This document shows, in pieces, positions 16,587 through 24,769 of a DNA stretch of 64,000 bases. A program made the position numbers and the translations under genes. The notes below the pieces were generated by a model. It had not been told where the DNA came from and ran no database searches. It was given only the letters and a program-made list of their open reading frames with translations. The stretch comes from Flavobacterium nackdongense. Lineage in GTDB: Bacteria > Bacteroidota > Bacteroidia > Flavobacteriales > Flavobacteriaceae. The stretch's first letter is position 1. Every line of letters starts with the position of its first letter. The stretch covers positions 1,736,001 through 1,800,000 of the forward strand of contig NZ_CP037933.1 of the NCBI RefSeq assembly GCF_004355225.1. The letters run 5' to 3'.

Positions 16587-19352
16587 TTAAATTTCATCCT
16601 CGTCTTTCTGCTTTTCACGTTCCTTGCCCTTTTTCTTTTTACCGCGAAATTCTCCCATTTTATAAGTTAGTGAAAACATAGCATAGCGTTTGAGAACTGT
16701 ATTTTCTTCATCGCGAATTGCTGTGGGCGACAAATTTCGGGTAACGCTTTGATTCTGATTTAAAACATCATAGACTTTCATTTTCAACATCATCTTCTTA
16801 TCAAAAAAACTATACGACAAACTGGTATTCCACAAAAAGAAATCCTTTTTGAATTCACTTGAAATATTAGAATTGTAAGTATAACCAAAATCATTCCCGA
16901 AAACCCAATTTTCTGGCCAATAGGTAGTCGTTTGCAAATTTACATTGTGCAAAACAGTCGAATTGGCATCGATCAAATAATTTTCATATCGAGTCTCGTT
17001 GTAAGTAAACCGATACGAGGGCGCAATAGTTAAAAGTTCTCCATAATCATAACTTCCATAAATTCCAGGCGTCACTCTAATGGCACGAGTACTAAAAAAT
17101 ACCGCATTTGTAAATCCTTTGTCAAAAGAATAATTTCCATTTAAAGAAAGACCATACCGCAGGACGTGAGCCTCTTTTTTGATGCTCTGATTCCAGTTTC
17201 CGCCAAATGAGGTCGAAAAAGTATCATCGATATTGAAATAAGTAGTGGTTTTTTTTCCATTGGCATCAAATATCGCAGTCGATACGATTTCATTCTGATA
17301 AAAATCTGATTTTAAATAAATATTATAGCCTGTTCGAGCTCTAAAATTATAGTTTTTGAAACTAATACTAGCCGTTTGCGTTTCAGTGGGATTCAAATTT
17401 GGATTACCAATAATGGTGTTTAACGGATTTGCCAAATTCGCAACAGGCATCAATTGCAATGGCGTGGGAAGCGAATTACTATAATCGTATTTCATCGAGA
17501 AATACTTAGAACGACTTATTTTATATCTAATTTGTACATTGGTAAAGGGAAGAAAATACTTTTGATTCAAATCTGTTGCTTTATTCAAGTACAAGGAATG
17601 ATTGTCATAATCCGTCACAGAGGTACTCGAATTGAAATTAAAGGTGTACTTGTTTTTCTCGTAAGTCACACCCACTTTCGGCCGCACCGAATTTCGACTT
17701 GACGATAAAAAATTAGATTGCGACTCATTTAAATCGGTATAGGATTGGGACGCACTATCAAAATCATAGGTTTTCAAGTCATTTTCGTCCCTACTCCAAT
17801 CTAAATCTACTCCAACTCTAACACGCAAAGAGTCCGTAATTGGTTCTGTAAATTCTAAATCGGCTGAATACGACCCTAAAGTTGTGTTGGTCAAACTATT
17901 CTGATTTCGCTCAATATTGGGTCTGTTATTTACAAAAAAAACAGTTTTGGAGACAATCAATGCGTCGGAATCATTCGCACTATTGGTGTTGGTAAAAACA
18001 AAACTTAGATTTCGGGACTTTTTCTTGAACACTTTATTGAAATTGATGGTGTTCCCAAAAAGAAAATTATTGTTGTCTCTGGTTGATCTTGAATCACTTT
18101 CATTTAATGCCTCTCCTTTATCGTTTTGAGTATCACTGGAAAAAATAGTGCTATTATTTGAATGACCTTGACTTAAATTTGGTGTAAAGATCAGTCTCGT
18201 TGTAGGGTTTATTTTATATTCTAATTCAAAATTTGTTTTATTGGTAGTATTTTCGTTTTTAGTTTTAGATTCTGAATCGGTTATATTGGCTCCCGCCGGC
18301 AAAAAGTTAAGTTGTTTTGCTTTGCTTTCATTGGTGTTCGTAGTATTCTTAAAATCATAGCTTCCTACTGCTTCCATTTTTTTCGACCATTCGTCAGAAT
18401 AACTGAAGCCGGCAATATTAGATTGTGTAATACCCTTTCCTCCTGCCGATGCTGTAACATCTTTTCTGTTATTCCGTCCTCCTCCCATATTATCAAACAC
18501 GTCGTCCATCGAAAAACCAGTTGCATTTATGTTATTAGAGGAAGCGAGAACACTTATTTTCTGTTTGTTATTAAAAAAGTTTAAAATAAAGCTACTCTCA
18601 TACCGATCACTAGACCCGTACCCCGCTAAAAATTTACCAAAAACACCTTTGTTTTTCTTTTCGTCAATTGTAATATTGATGCTCGCAAAGTCGGAAGTTG
18701 ATTCTTGTTTTGCCAATTCTTCTTTTTTGGTTTTGAAATCGGAGACCTGAATTTTACTGATAATGTCCGCCGGCAAATTTTTCAATGCCATTGCACCGTC
18801 TTTATCAAAAAATGGCTTGCCGTTGACCAAAAACTGAGTCACATCTTTGCCGTTTACGGTGATTTTACCATCACTATCAATATCAACTCCGGGCAATTGC
18901 TTTAATAAGGTTTCTACATTGGCATCCGGACGGACTTTAAATGAGGCAGCATTAAATTCTAAGGTATCTTTTTTTATTCGAACCGGAACTTCCTGTACAA
19001 TAACAACATCATTCAAGGCGTATTTGTTGTTTAATAAATATAATTTTCCGAAATTTTTATTTTCTAAAAGGCTAGGTTGTTCTTCGACAAAAGTCTGATA
19101 ATCCGTATGATTTACTTTTAAAAAAACTGGGGTTTCGTATTTTTTTGTATTCAATTTAAATACCCCATTTTTATCCGTAGTAGTATAATCAATTACCGTC
19201 GAATCTTTAACATTTGAAAAAAATACGGTAGCAAACTCAATAGGCAATTGAGTATTGATGTCTAAAACGGTTCCGCTGACATTGATATCATTTTGCGCAT
19301 TTGACGTAAGTAAAAAAAAGAAAAGTATAGAAAAACAAAAATATTTAGACAT
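16587..19352 (-). CDS. outer-membrane beta-barrel protein with carboxypeptidase-like plug leader
   Basis: About 921 aa if begun at 19352 (MSKYFCFSILFFFLLTSNAQ), which gives a proper signal peptide; the frame is open 14 codons further upstream but without one. An N-terminal CarboxypepD_reg-like domain (INVSGTVLDINTQLPIEFATVFF) precedes a plug-like domain (LLKQLPGVDIDSDGKITVNGKDVTQF) and then a long barrel of the OMP_b-brl_3 type. Relatives are TonB-dependent receptor-like proteins of unknown ligand; a TonB box is not evident to me. The C-terminus is unusual for a barrel, ending in a run of Lys/Glu/Asp rather than an aromatic residue. Confidence 0.85.
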   Translation of the reverse strand: MSKYFCFSILFFFLLTSNAQNDINVSGTVLDINTQLPIEFATVFFSNVKDSTVIDYTTTDKNGVFKLNTKKYETPVFLKVNHTDYQTFVEEQPSLLENKNFGKLYLLNNKYALNDVVIVQEVPVRIKKDTLEFNAASFKVRPDANVETLLKQLPGVDIDSDGKITVNGKDVTQFLVNGKPFFDKDGAMALKNLPADIISKIQVSDFKTKKEELAKQESTSDFASINITIDEKKNKGVFGKFLAGYGSSDRYESSFILNFFNNKQKISVLASSNNINATGFSMDDVFDNMGGGRNNRKDVTASAGGKGITQSNIAGFSYSDEWSKKMEAVGSYDFKNTTNTNESKAKQLNFLPAGANITDSESKTKNENTTNKTNFELEYKINPTTRLIFTPNLSQGHSNNSTIFSSDTQNDKGEALNESDSRSTRDNNNFLFGNTINFNKVFKKKSRNLSFVFTNTNSANDSDALIVSKTVFFVNNRPNIERNQNSLTNTTLGSYSADLEFTEPITDSLRVRVGVDLDWSRDENDLKTYDFDSASQSYTDLNESQSNFLSSSRNSVRPKVGVTYEKNKYTFNFNSSTSVTDYDNHSLYLNKATDLNQKYFLPFTNVQIRYKISRSKYFSMKYDYSNSLPTPLQLMPVANLANPLNTIIGNPNLNPTETQTASISFKNYNFRARTGYNIYLKSDFYQNEIVSTAIFDANGKKTTTYFNIDDTFSTSFGGNWNQSIKKEAHVLRYGLSLNGNYSFDKGFTNAVFFSTRAIRVTPGIYGSYDYGELLTIAPSYRFTYNETRYENYLIDANSTVLHNVNLQTTTYWPENWVFGNDFGYTYNSNISSEFKKDFFLWNTSLSYSFFDKKMMLKMKVYDVLNQNQSVTRNLSPTAIRDEENTVLKRYAMFSLTYKMGEFRGKKKKGKEREKQKDEDEI

Positions 19353-19476
19353 GTAGAATTCAGGATAAAAAAGACTTTGACTCAGAAAAAGCACAAAGGT
19401 TTAAAGATAAATATAAAACATTAATACAAACGTTTTTTTTAGTAAAAATCGTATCCCTTTTACCTACTATTACCCA

Positions 19477-19503
19477 TAAAAAATCCCGATGGCTCGGGAT
19501 TTC
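19477..19503. terminator. hairpin terminator after der
   Basis: AAATCCCGA / TCGGGATTT with a four-base loop, immediately beyond the der stop codon on the minus strand. Confidence 0.75.
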
Positions 19504-19507
19504 AAGT

Positions 19508-20818
19508 TTATTTTTCTCTAATATAAATATCGATGGGAACTCCTGAGAAATCCCAGTTTTCTCTGATTTTGTTTTCAAGATACCGTTTGTAAGGTTCCTT
19601 TACATATTGCGGCATATTGGCAAAAAACACAAATTGTGGTGTTAATGTTGGCAATTGCATACAATATTTGATTTTCACATATTTTCCTTTTGTCGCTGGC
19701 GGTGGATAGGCTTCAATCACTTTCAACATAAATTCATTGAATTTTGAAGTGGCGATTCGTTGTTGACGGTTTTCATAAACTTGTACGGTAGCTTCCAGGG
19801 CTTTCAACAAACGTTGTTTGGTCAATGCCGAAACAAAAAGAATAGGCACATCGGTAAATGGCATCAATTCTTTTCGGATTTTTTCTTCGTAATCACGGGT
19901 AGACATCGTGTCTTTTTCGACCAAATCCCATTTGTTTACCAAAATCACGACACCTTTTCGGTTTTTTTCGGCTAGCCAAAAAATACTTTGATCTTGACCT
20001 TCGAATCCACGAGTGGCATCAATTACTAAAATGCAAATATCGGCGTGTTCAATGGCTCGAACCGAACGCATCACGGAATAAAATTCCAAATCTTCTTTCA
20101 CTTTCGCTTTGCGTCGAATTCCGGCAGTATCGACCAAGTTAAATTCAAATCCAAAACGGTCGAATTTGGTATCGATCGCATCACGAGTAGTTCCCGCAAT
20201 GTCCGTCACCATAAAACGATCTTTTCCAATCAATGCATTAATAAAGCTTGATTTTCCAGCATTCGGACGACCCACAACGGCAAAACGAGGCAAAACTACT
20301 TCTTCTTTTGCAGGTTCAGGTTTGTCTGGAAAAGCATCGATCAAAGCATCTAATAAATCCCCTGTTCCACTTCCAGAAATGCTGGCAAATGTAAAATATT
20401 CGCCCAACCCAAGGTTATAAAATTCGACCGCATCTTTTTCGCGCATCGCATTATCAACCTTATTTACAGCCAATAAAACTGGCTTTGTAATCTTGCGCAA
20501 CATTTTGGCTACAGCATCATCCATTGGCGTTATGCCTTCTTCGACATCCACCACAAAAATAATGACATCGGCCTCATCGATGGCCAATTCTACTTGCTTA
20601 CGGATTTCACCTTCGAAAACGTCATCCGATCCACGGACATATCCTCCGGTATCAATTACAGAAAATTCTTTTCCGTTCCACTCGCTTTTACCGTAGTTTC
20701 TGTCTCGGGTCACCCCAGATACTGAATCTACAATAGCTTCTCTTCTTTGTATCAGCCTATTAAAAAGGGTTGATTTCCCCACATTAGGTCTTCCTACTAT
20801 CGCAACAATATTATTCAT
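19508..20818 (-). CDS. der: ribosome biogenesis GTPase Der
   Basis: A double GTPase needed for 50S ribosomal subunit maturation; 436 aa, normal length. Two G domains in tandem are visible: the first P-loop GRPNVGKST at residues 9-17 with DTGG and NKVD, the second GRPNAGKSS near residue 183 with DTAGI and NKWD. A C-terminal KH-like domain follows ([21 protein letters not shown]). It is flanked downstream by a terminator and upstream by an AT-rich region full of heptamers and a MITE-like element. The related GTPase gene era is only about 3 kb away on the same strand. Confidence 0.98.
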   Translation of the reverse strand: MNNIVAIVGRPNVGKSTLFNRLIQRREAIVDSVSGVTRDRNYGKSEWNGKEFSVIDTGGYVRGSDDVFEGEIRKQVELAIDEADVIIFVVDVEEGITPMDDAVAKMLRKITKPVLLAVNKVDNAMREKDAVEFYNLGLGEYFTFASISGSGTGDLLDALIDAFPDKPEPAKEEVVLPRFAVVGRPNAGKSSFINALIGKDRFMVTDIAGTTRDAIDTKFDRFGFEFNLVDTAGIRRKAKVKEDLEFYSVMRSVRAIEHADICILVIDATRGFEGQDQSIFWLAEKNRKGVVILVNKWDLVEKDTMSTRDYEEKIRKELMPFTDVPILFVSALTKQRLLKALEATVQVYENRQQRIATSKFNEFMLKVIEAYPPPATKGKYVKIKYCMQLPTLTPQFVFFANMPQYVKEPYKRYLENKIRENWDFSGVPIDIYIREK

Positions 20819-20820
20819 TT

Positions 20821-20860
20821 TTTTGATTTTAGATTGCAGATTTTAGATTTTAGATTTTGG
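20821..20860 (-). repeat. heptamer array (AATCTAA / AATCTGC)
   Basis: Five 7-bp units on the minus strand: AATCTAA, AATCTAA, AATCTGC, AATCTAA, AATCAAA. It lies directly in front of the der start codon, so it would be in the der leader transcript. Confidence 0.8.
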
Positions 20861-20996
20861 CTAACCAAAATCATTATGCGCTTAAAATCAAACAATAAAG
20901 TATTTTTAATTTTTTGCAAAGGTAGTGTTAAATACCATACTATCAATTTTTTTACTATTTTGCAGTGCTTTTAACTTAAATTCATTTTTTTTAAAG

Positions 20997-21128
20997 TTAA
21001 ACCACATAGAAAAATGATTTTTTTAATAGAAAGTCGCTTCGCTTAACATAGTGTTCAAAACTATGTGTAAATAAAATACCTATTAAAACCTGTAATTTAT
21101 GTTTTTCTATTAAATCTATGTGGTTTAA
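20997..21128. mobile_element. MITE-like palindromic element with 14-bp inverted ends
   Basis: Perfect 14-bp terminal inverted repeats TTAAACCACATAGA (20997-21010) and TCTATGTGGTTTAA (21115-21128), each followed inward by TTAATAGAAA-like sequence, bound a 132-bp AT-rich element. Inside, ACATAG (21046) and CTATGT (21061) form a second stem. It encodes no protein. I recall ACCACATAG-bounded repeats as frequent in Flavobacterium; no transposase that could move it is in the window. Confidence 0.6.
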
Positions 21129-21158
21129 AATAATAGTCTAACCTAAAAAATTGTTGTT

Positions 21159-21671
21159 ATGGATGCCAATAATGAAATCAGACTTCGGCTTCGATTTTAC
21201 AAAGATGTGAATGAAAACATTGCGTCCGTACGTCAAAAATTCGAGCAATTTAAACTGACGAATTCCAAAGATTATCATTTAAAAACGAAACACAATCACA
21301 TTTGGATAAATATGCCCGAATCTAAACGCGAATATTGGTCACCTCATTTGCACTTGGAATTGGAAGCCAAAGAAAATAACGAAACTCACATCCGAGGATT
21401 GTTTGGTCCAGACCCTACGTTGTGGACGCTTTTTATGTTTCTGCACTTTATGGTAGCGGGAATTTTTGTGATTTTCAGCGCCATCGCCTACTCCGACTAT
21501 GTCTTAAAACAACCCACCGCGATGGATTTGATCGTGATGTTGCTAATGGTTATCGTTTGGTTTTTGCTGTATTTCATCGCAAGACAAATCCGATTCCAAG
21601 GCAATGGACAAATGAATGAATTGGAAGCAAAGTTTTTGGAGATTTTGGAATTAAAAGAGCCAACTTTATGA
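21159..21671 (+). CDS. two-helix membrane protein of unknown function
   Basis: A 170-aa protein with a soluble N-terminal domain (about 1-85, rich in charged residues, KTKHNHIWINMPESKREYWSP at its centre) and two transmembrane helices at about 88-112 and 122-142, then a short acidic tail. The N-terminal half, with its IWIN and EYWSPHL motifs, resembles proteins commonly found in flavobacteria, but I know no function. Its stop overlaps the start of the RelE-type toxin gene by four nucleotides (ATGA), so the two are cotranslated. Confidence 0.7.
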   Translation: MDANNEIRLRLRFYKDVNENIASVRQKFEQFKLTNSKDYHLKTKHNHIWINMPESKREYWSPHLHLELEAKENNETHIRGLFGPDPTLWTLFMFLHFMVAGIFVIFSAIAYSDYVLKQPTAMDLIVMLLMVIVWFLLYFIARQIRFQGNGQMNELEAKFLEILELKEPTL

Positions 21672-21967
21672 AAATCATTTGGACAGAAACCGCTTTAGAA
21701 AGTTTTGAAGAAATTGTAGACTACATAAGTAACAAATTCACTCTGAAAGAAGCCAATGATTTCTTGGACAAAACAGAAGCTTCGTTGATAATTATTTCCA
21801 ATAATTTGGAAGTAGGAAGTCAATATAAAAAAACAAAGTACAGACAGTTTTTAATTGCAAAACAAACCTACTTATTCTATAAAATCGAGAACAAAATTAT
21901 TTATTTGTCGGTTTTTTGGAATAATGCTAAGAATCCAATAGGCTTAAACACGATACTTAGAACGTAA
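21668..21967 (+). CDS. RelE/ParE family toxin-like protein
   Basis: A 99-aa protein matching the RelE/ParE fold: IIWTETALESFEEIVDYISNKFT at the N-terminus, the central basic strand KKTKYRQFLIAKQTYLFYKI, and a final strand IIYLSVFWNNAKNP. Relatives cleave mRNA at the ribosome or poison gyrase. The final catalytic basic residues cannot be confirmed by eye. The gene starts inside the stop of the membrane-protein gene (ATGA) and its 3' end overlaps by 24 nt a gene on the other strand that looks like an antitoxin. Confidence 0.8.
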   Translation: MKIIWTETALESFEEIVDYISNKFTLKEANDFLDKTEASLIIISNNLEVGSQYKKTKYRQFLIAKQTYLFYKIENKIIYLSVFWNNAKNPIGLNTILRT

Positions 21968-22243
21968 TTTTGCCATAACAACATTGTGTTCCATAACTCT
22001 TCCTGACTTTATATCTTCCTCGCTTTTTTGAAGTTTTTGCAATAAAACTTCCTCTGGAAATAGCAATTCTGTGATTTTTTTTATTTCTTGAGGCGTAAAG
22101 TTATTTTCTTTTAATTTGCGATAATAAGTAGCATTTTTTAAATTCAAGTTTTGAATAAAATATTCTGCCTTGAAATACGAATTACTCACTAAAGCAGGTA
22201 AATTAGAAACGTATTTATCATATTCTTCCACCAATTGTATCAT
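21944..22243 (-). CDS. antitoxin-like small helical protein, convergent with RelE
   Basis: A 99-aa protein. Residues about 20-70 look like a helix-turn-helix (SYFKAEYFIQNLNLKNATYYRKLKENNFTPQEIKKITELLF). The tail KSEEDIKSGRVMEHNVVMAKLRSKYRV has the E-x-D-I-x-x-G-R-V pattern typical of the toxin-binding segment of antitoxins. Together with its 24-nt tail-to-tail overlap with the RelE-type gene, this suggests it is the cognate antitoxin, coded on the opposite strand. That orientation is unusual; most RelE antitoxins lie upstream in the same operon. Confidence 0.55.
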   Translation of the reverse strand: MIQLVEEYDKYVSNLPALVSNSYFKAEYFIQNLNLKNATYYRKLKENNFTPQEIKKITELLFPEEVLLQKLQKSEEDIKSGRVMEHNVVMAKLRSKYRV

Positions 22244-22308
22244 AATACGAGATTTTTTATGTTACTATTTGACAAATATATAGATATTTTTTGAGAAAAA
22301 GTTTTTTT

Positions 22309-22386
22309 GGAGCTATTTCCAGCTTTACACCTCCATCTTTTTTTCGGTAAAAAAACCTCAAAAAAGGATTTTCGTTGTAATCGGGG
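22309..22386 (+). repeat. dispersed hairpin repeat, copy 1
   Basis: Starts GGAGCTATTTCC and continues AGCTTTACAC, then ATCTTT, a loop of about 20 nt and AAAGGATTTTCGTT, ending ATCGGGGC. It matches, with a different loop, the copies at 55694-55775 and (reverse) 62360-62440. It is non-coding and lies between the antitoxin-like gene and the lipoprotein gene. Confidence 0.65.
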
Positions 22387-22407
22387 CAATAATCTAATCG
22401 TAGAAAA

Positions 22408-22803
22408 TTAATTAATTACTAAATTATAACCTTCGTTATTTTGCCCACTTGTAAAAAGCTTTTGCATTTGATCTTTTCTACATTTCAGAATCAATGTATC
22501 TCCGGAATAAATTTCAATCTCTTTAATGCCAAAATAGTCAGGTTTTATACCCTTTTTCATATCAAACATATACGTTTCAGAAGAATCAATTTTCACTTCA
22601 TAGTCATCAAGGGTTTCTTCACCTACCATAAAACCTTTTTCAATATATTCTTTATTTAGTTTTTCAATCGCTACTTGATCAATTTTTACTTTTACAGTGA
22701 TTTCATCCTTTCTATTGTTAATAATAAATGATGCAGCAGTTGGATCACAAGAAAATAAAAGTAATAAGAGTGATAAAAAAATTAAGTTTTTTACAAAATT
22801 CAT
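22408..22803 (-). CDS. hypothetical lipoprotein
   Basis: A 131-aa protein with a lipobox at LLFSC (Cys19). The body contains ITVKVKIDQVAIEKLNKEY and several short strands, ending GQNNEGYNLVIN. No family recognised. It lies just downstream of the era remnant on the same strand, and thus would have been the native downstream neighbour of era before the toxin-antitoxin pair arrived. Confidence 0.6.
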   Translation of the reverse strand: MNFVKNLIFLSLLLLLFSCDPTAASFIINNRKDEITVKVKIDQVAIEKLNKEYIEKGFMVGEETLDDYEVKIDSSETYMFDMKKGIKPDYFGIKEIEIYSGDTLILKCRKDQMQKLFTSGQNNEGYNLVIN

Positions 22804-22847
22804 AGAATTTCTATTTTTAGTTATATTTTTTTTGAAAACAAATCACA

Positions 22848-22973
22848 TTACTGATTATACCCAAACCTTTTCAACATATTCGCGTTACTTCTCCAGTTTT
22901 TATTCACTTTTACATATAATTCAATATGGATTTGTTTGCCAAAAAATTGCTCTAAATCGGGGCGAGCTTCCAT
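22848..22973 (-). pseudogene. era 3'-end remnant (last 41 codons)
   Basis: Reads MEARPDLEQFFG, continues through the KH domain tail and ends KRFGYNQ-stop. Compared base by base with the intact era end (23742-23867) it has 12 differences in 126 nt: nine are synonymous, one alters the stop codon (TAA for TAG) and two change the protein (Ala to Pro, Lys to Gln). Similarity fades beyond both ends. The two copies are 894 bp apart in the same orientation and bracket the PIN toxin and its antitoxin. Confidence 0.92.
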
Positions 22974-23003
22974 TCTTGCCTATTTTTAAAAACCTGAAAA
23001 AAA

Positions 23004-23453
23004 TTATTTACTTCTTTTGATATTGCTCAACTCCAATAAATCAGAGGTATTCAGTACTTTCTTGAAACTAATTTCTTTTAGTCCGTTATAAAGAACTTTA
23101 TCTCCTGTCCATAAAGTGGCTTTCAAAAATCTCGTTAATGCTACGAAATCTGTGTCATCAATATCGATATCTTTTGTGATTTTTTCTGAAGACAACCAAA
23201 TTTCAATTGGAATAATTTCTTCGTTGATGAATTTTATTTTAGTAAGGATTTGTAAATAAGAAACTTCTAATTGGTCGTCTGATAATTTTGAGATTTTCTT
23301 TAATTTTTCCCAATGCTTCTGAATTTCAAATCGCATATAACTGCAACTATAAAATTCAAAATGTTTGCTGGAATTAAAAATTAAATCACCAATTATTCCA
23401 TCAGAATTAAGAAGCGCACTGAAGATAATATTAGTGTCGACGACAATTTTCAT
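23004..23453 (-). CDS. PIN domain toxin (putative RNase)
   Basis: A 149-aa PIN-fold protein of the toxin type. The conserved acidic residues are visible: Asp6 in VVDTNIIFSALLNSDG, a central Glu in the helix after FEFYSCSYMRFEIQ, and the IDIDDTDFVALTRFLKATLWTGDKVLYNGL block that carries the last two acidic positions. PIN toxins are metal-dependent endoribonucleases. It begins inside the stop of the 67-aa antitoxin gene (ATGA overlap at 23450-23453), as usual for such operons. Confidence 0.88.
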   Translation of the reverse strand: MKIVVDTNIIFSALLNSDGIIGDLIFNSSKHFEFYSCSYMRFEIQKHWEKLKKISKLSDDQLEVSYLQILTKIKFINEEIIPIEIWLSSEKITKDIDIDDTDFVALTRFLKATLWTGDKVLYNGLKEISFKKVLNTSDLLELSNIKRSK

Positions 23454-23653
23454 TTAACCAATCGGTTTCTGTTCTCAGCCCACCACCCTTTTTTCACTTC
23501 TTGGGATAAAGCATCAACATCAGATTGTGTGGCTTTCGATTTGGAAGTCGCTTCTTTGTAGGTCAAATAGTCCACCAAACTTTGAAGTCCAGTAGTGTCA
23601 ACAAAAGACGGAAGTCTAATAATTATTTCTTTATTTGTTCTTTCTATAAGCAT
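23450..23653 (-). CDS. antitoxin partner of the PIN toxin
   Basis: A 67-aa protein that precedes and overlaps the PIN toxin gene by four bases. Its N-terminus is beta-like (MLIERTNKEIIIRLPSFVDT), the middle is a helix (LQSLVDYLTYKEATSK), and the C-terminus is acidic then ends WWAENRNRLVK. The arrangement and size are those of PIN-toxin antitoxins in Flavobacteriia; the protein family was not identified by name. Confidence 0.8.
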   Translation of the reverse strand: MLIERTNKEIIIRLPSFVDTTGLQSLVDYLTYKEATSKSKATQSDVDALSQEVKKGWWAENRNRLVK

Positions 23654-23741
23654 TTTTACAACTATTTATTCTCAAAGTTAATCATTATTTTTAGAAACAG
23701 TTTGTTTTTTAAACTTTAAACCTGAAACTTTAAACAAAAAA

Positions 23742-24623
23742 CTACTGATTATACCCAAACCTTTTCAACATATTCGCGTTGCTTCGCCAGTTTTTGTTGA
23801 CTTTTACATACAATTCGATGTGAATTTGTTTGCCAAAAAATTTCTCTAAATCGGCACGAGCTTCCATTCCTACTTGTTTTAGGGCGATTCCTTTGTGACC
23901 AATAATGATTCCTTTTTGAGTTTCACGTTCCACCATAATCAGCGAACGAATTCGGATGATATTTTCGTCTTCGAAGAATTCTTCGGTTACGATTTCGACC
24001 GCGTATGGAATTTCTTTGCTGTAATTCAACAAGATTTTCTCACGGATGGTTTCGTTTACGAAGAAACGTTCTGGTTTATCTGTCAATTGATCTTTAGGAT
24101 AATACGCGGGAGATTCGGGCAATAACGCGATGATTCTTTGAAAAACTTCGGGAACATTAAAATTTTGTAAAGCTGAAATGGGATAAATTTCGGCATTGGG
24201 AACTTTCTCTGTCCAGAAAGCAACTTGAGTTTCCAATTGCTCTTGATTGGAGTTATCAATTTTATTTAAAAGCAATAAAACTGGAATTTTGGAATGGATG
24301 ATTTTATTGAAAAAAGCTTCGTCTTTCAACTCTTGCTCACCAATTTCGACCATATAAACCAAAATATCGGCATCTTCAAAAGCGGATTTCACGAAGTTCA
24401 TCATCGATTCCTGCATTTCGTAAGCGGGCTTGATGATTCCGGGAGTATCTGACAAAATCAATTGAAAATCTTCGCCGTTTACGATGCCTAGAATTCTATG
24501 TCGAGTAGTTTGCGCTTTCGAGGTGATGATGGATAATCTTTCGCCCACGAAGGCATTCATCAAAGTGGATTTCCCCACATTTGGATTTCCGATGATATTT
24601 ACAAAACCTGCTTTATGTGCCAT
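23742..24623 (-). CDS. era: GTPase Era
   Basis: A GTPase that binds the 3' end of 16S rRNA for 30S assembly; 293 aa, complete. G1 is GNPNVGKST (residues 12-20), G3 DTPG, G4 NKID, and the C-terminal KH domain has IIGHKGIALKQVGMEARADLEKFFG. It ends in FGYNQ and a TAG stop. A second, diverged copy of its last 41 codons lies 894 bp downstream, after the PIN toxin-antitoxin pair, so the 3' end of this gene has probably been exchanged or duplicated by an insertion. Confidence 0.98.
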   Translation of the reverse strand: MAHKAGFVNIIGNPNVGKSTLMNAFVGERLSIITSKAQTTRHRILGIVNGEDFQLILSDTPGIIKPAYEMQESMMNFVKSAFEDADILVYMVEIGEQELKDEAFFNKIIHSKIPVLLLLNKIDNSNQEQLETQVAFWTEKVPNAEIYPISALQNFNVPEVFQRIIALLPESPAYYPKDQLTDKPERFFVNETIREKILLNYSKEIPYAVEIVTEEFFEDENIIRIRSLIMVERETQKGIIIGHKGIALKQVGMEARADLEKFFGKQIHIELYVKVNKNWRSNANMLKRFGYNQ

Positions 24624-24644
24624 AACATTATATTTTATAATTAT

Positions 24645-24672
24645 AAAAAGCCACTCAGTAAAAATGGCTTTT
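24645..24672 (-). terminator. terminator after galM
   Basis: AAAAGCCA and TGGCTTTT arms with an A-rich loop, between the galM stop and the era start on the minus strand. Confidence 0.6.
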
Positions 24673-24769
24673 CAATTCCTATTCCTAAAGAATGTCAACC
24701 CAAGAGGTTGTTTTTCGGCTACAAAGGTACAATGGAATCTACGATTTACAATATAAAATATATGCTGCT

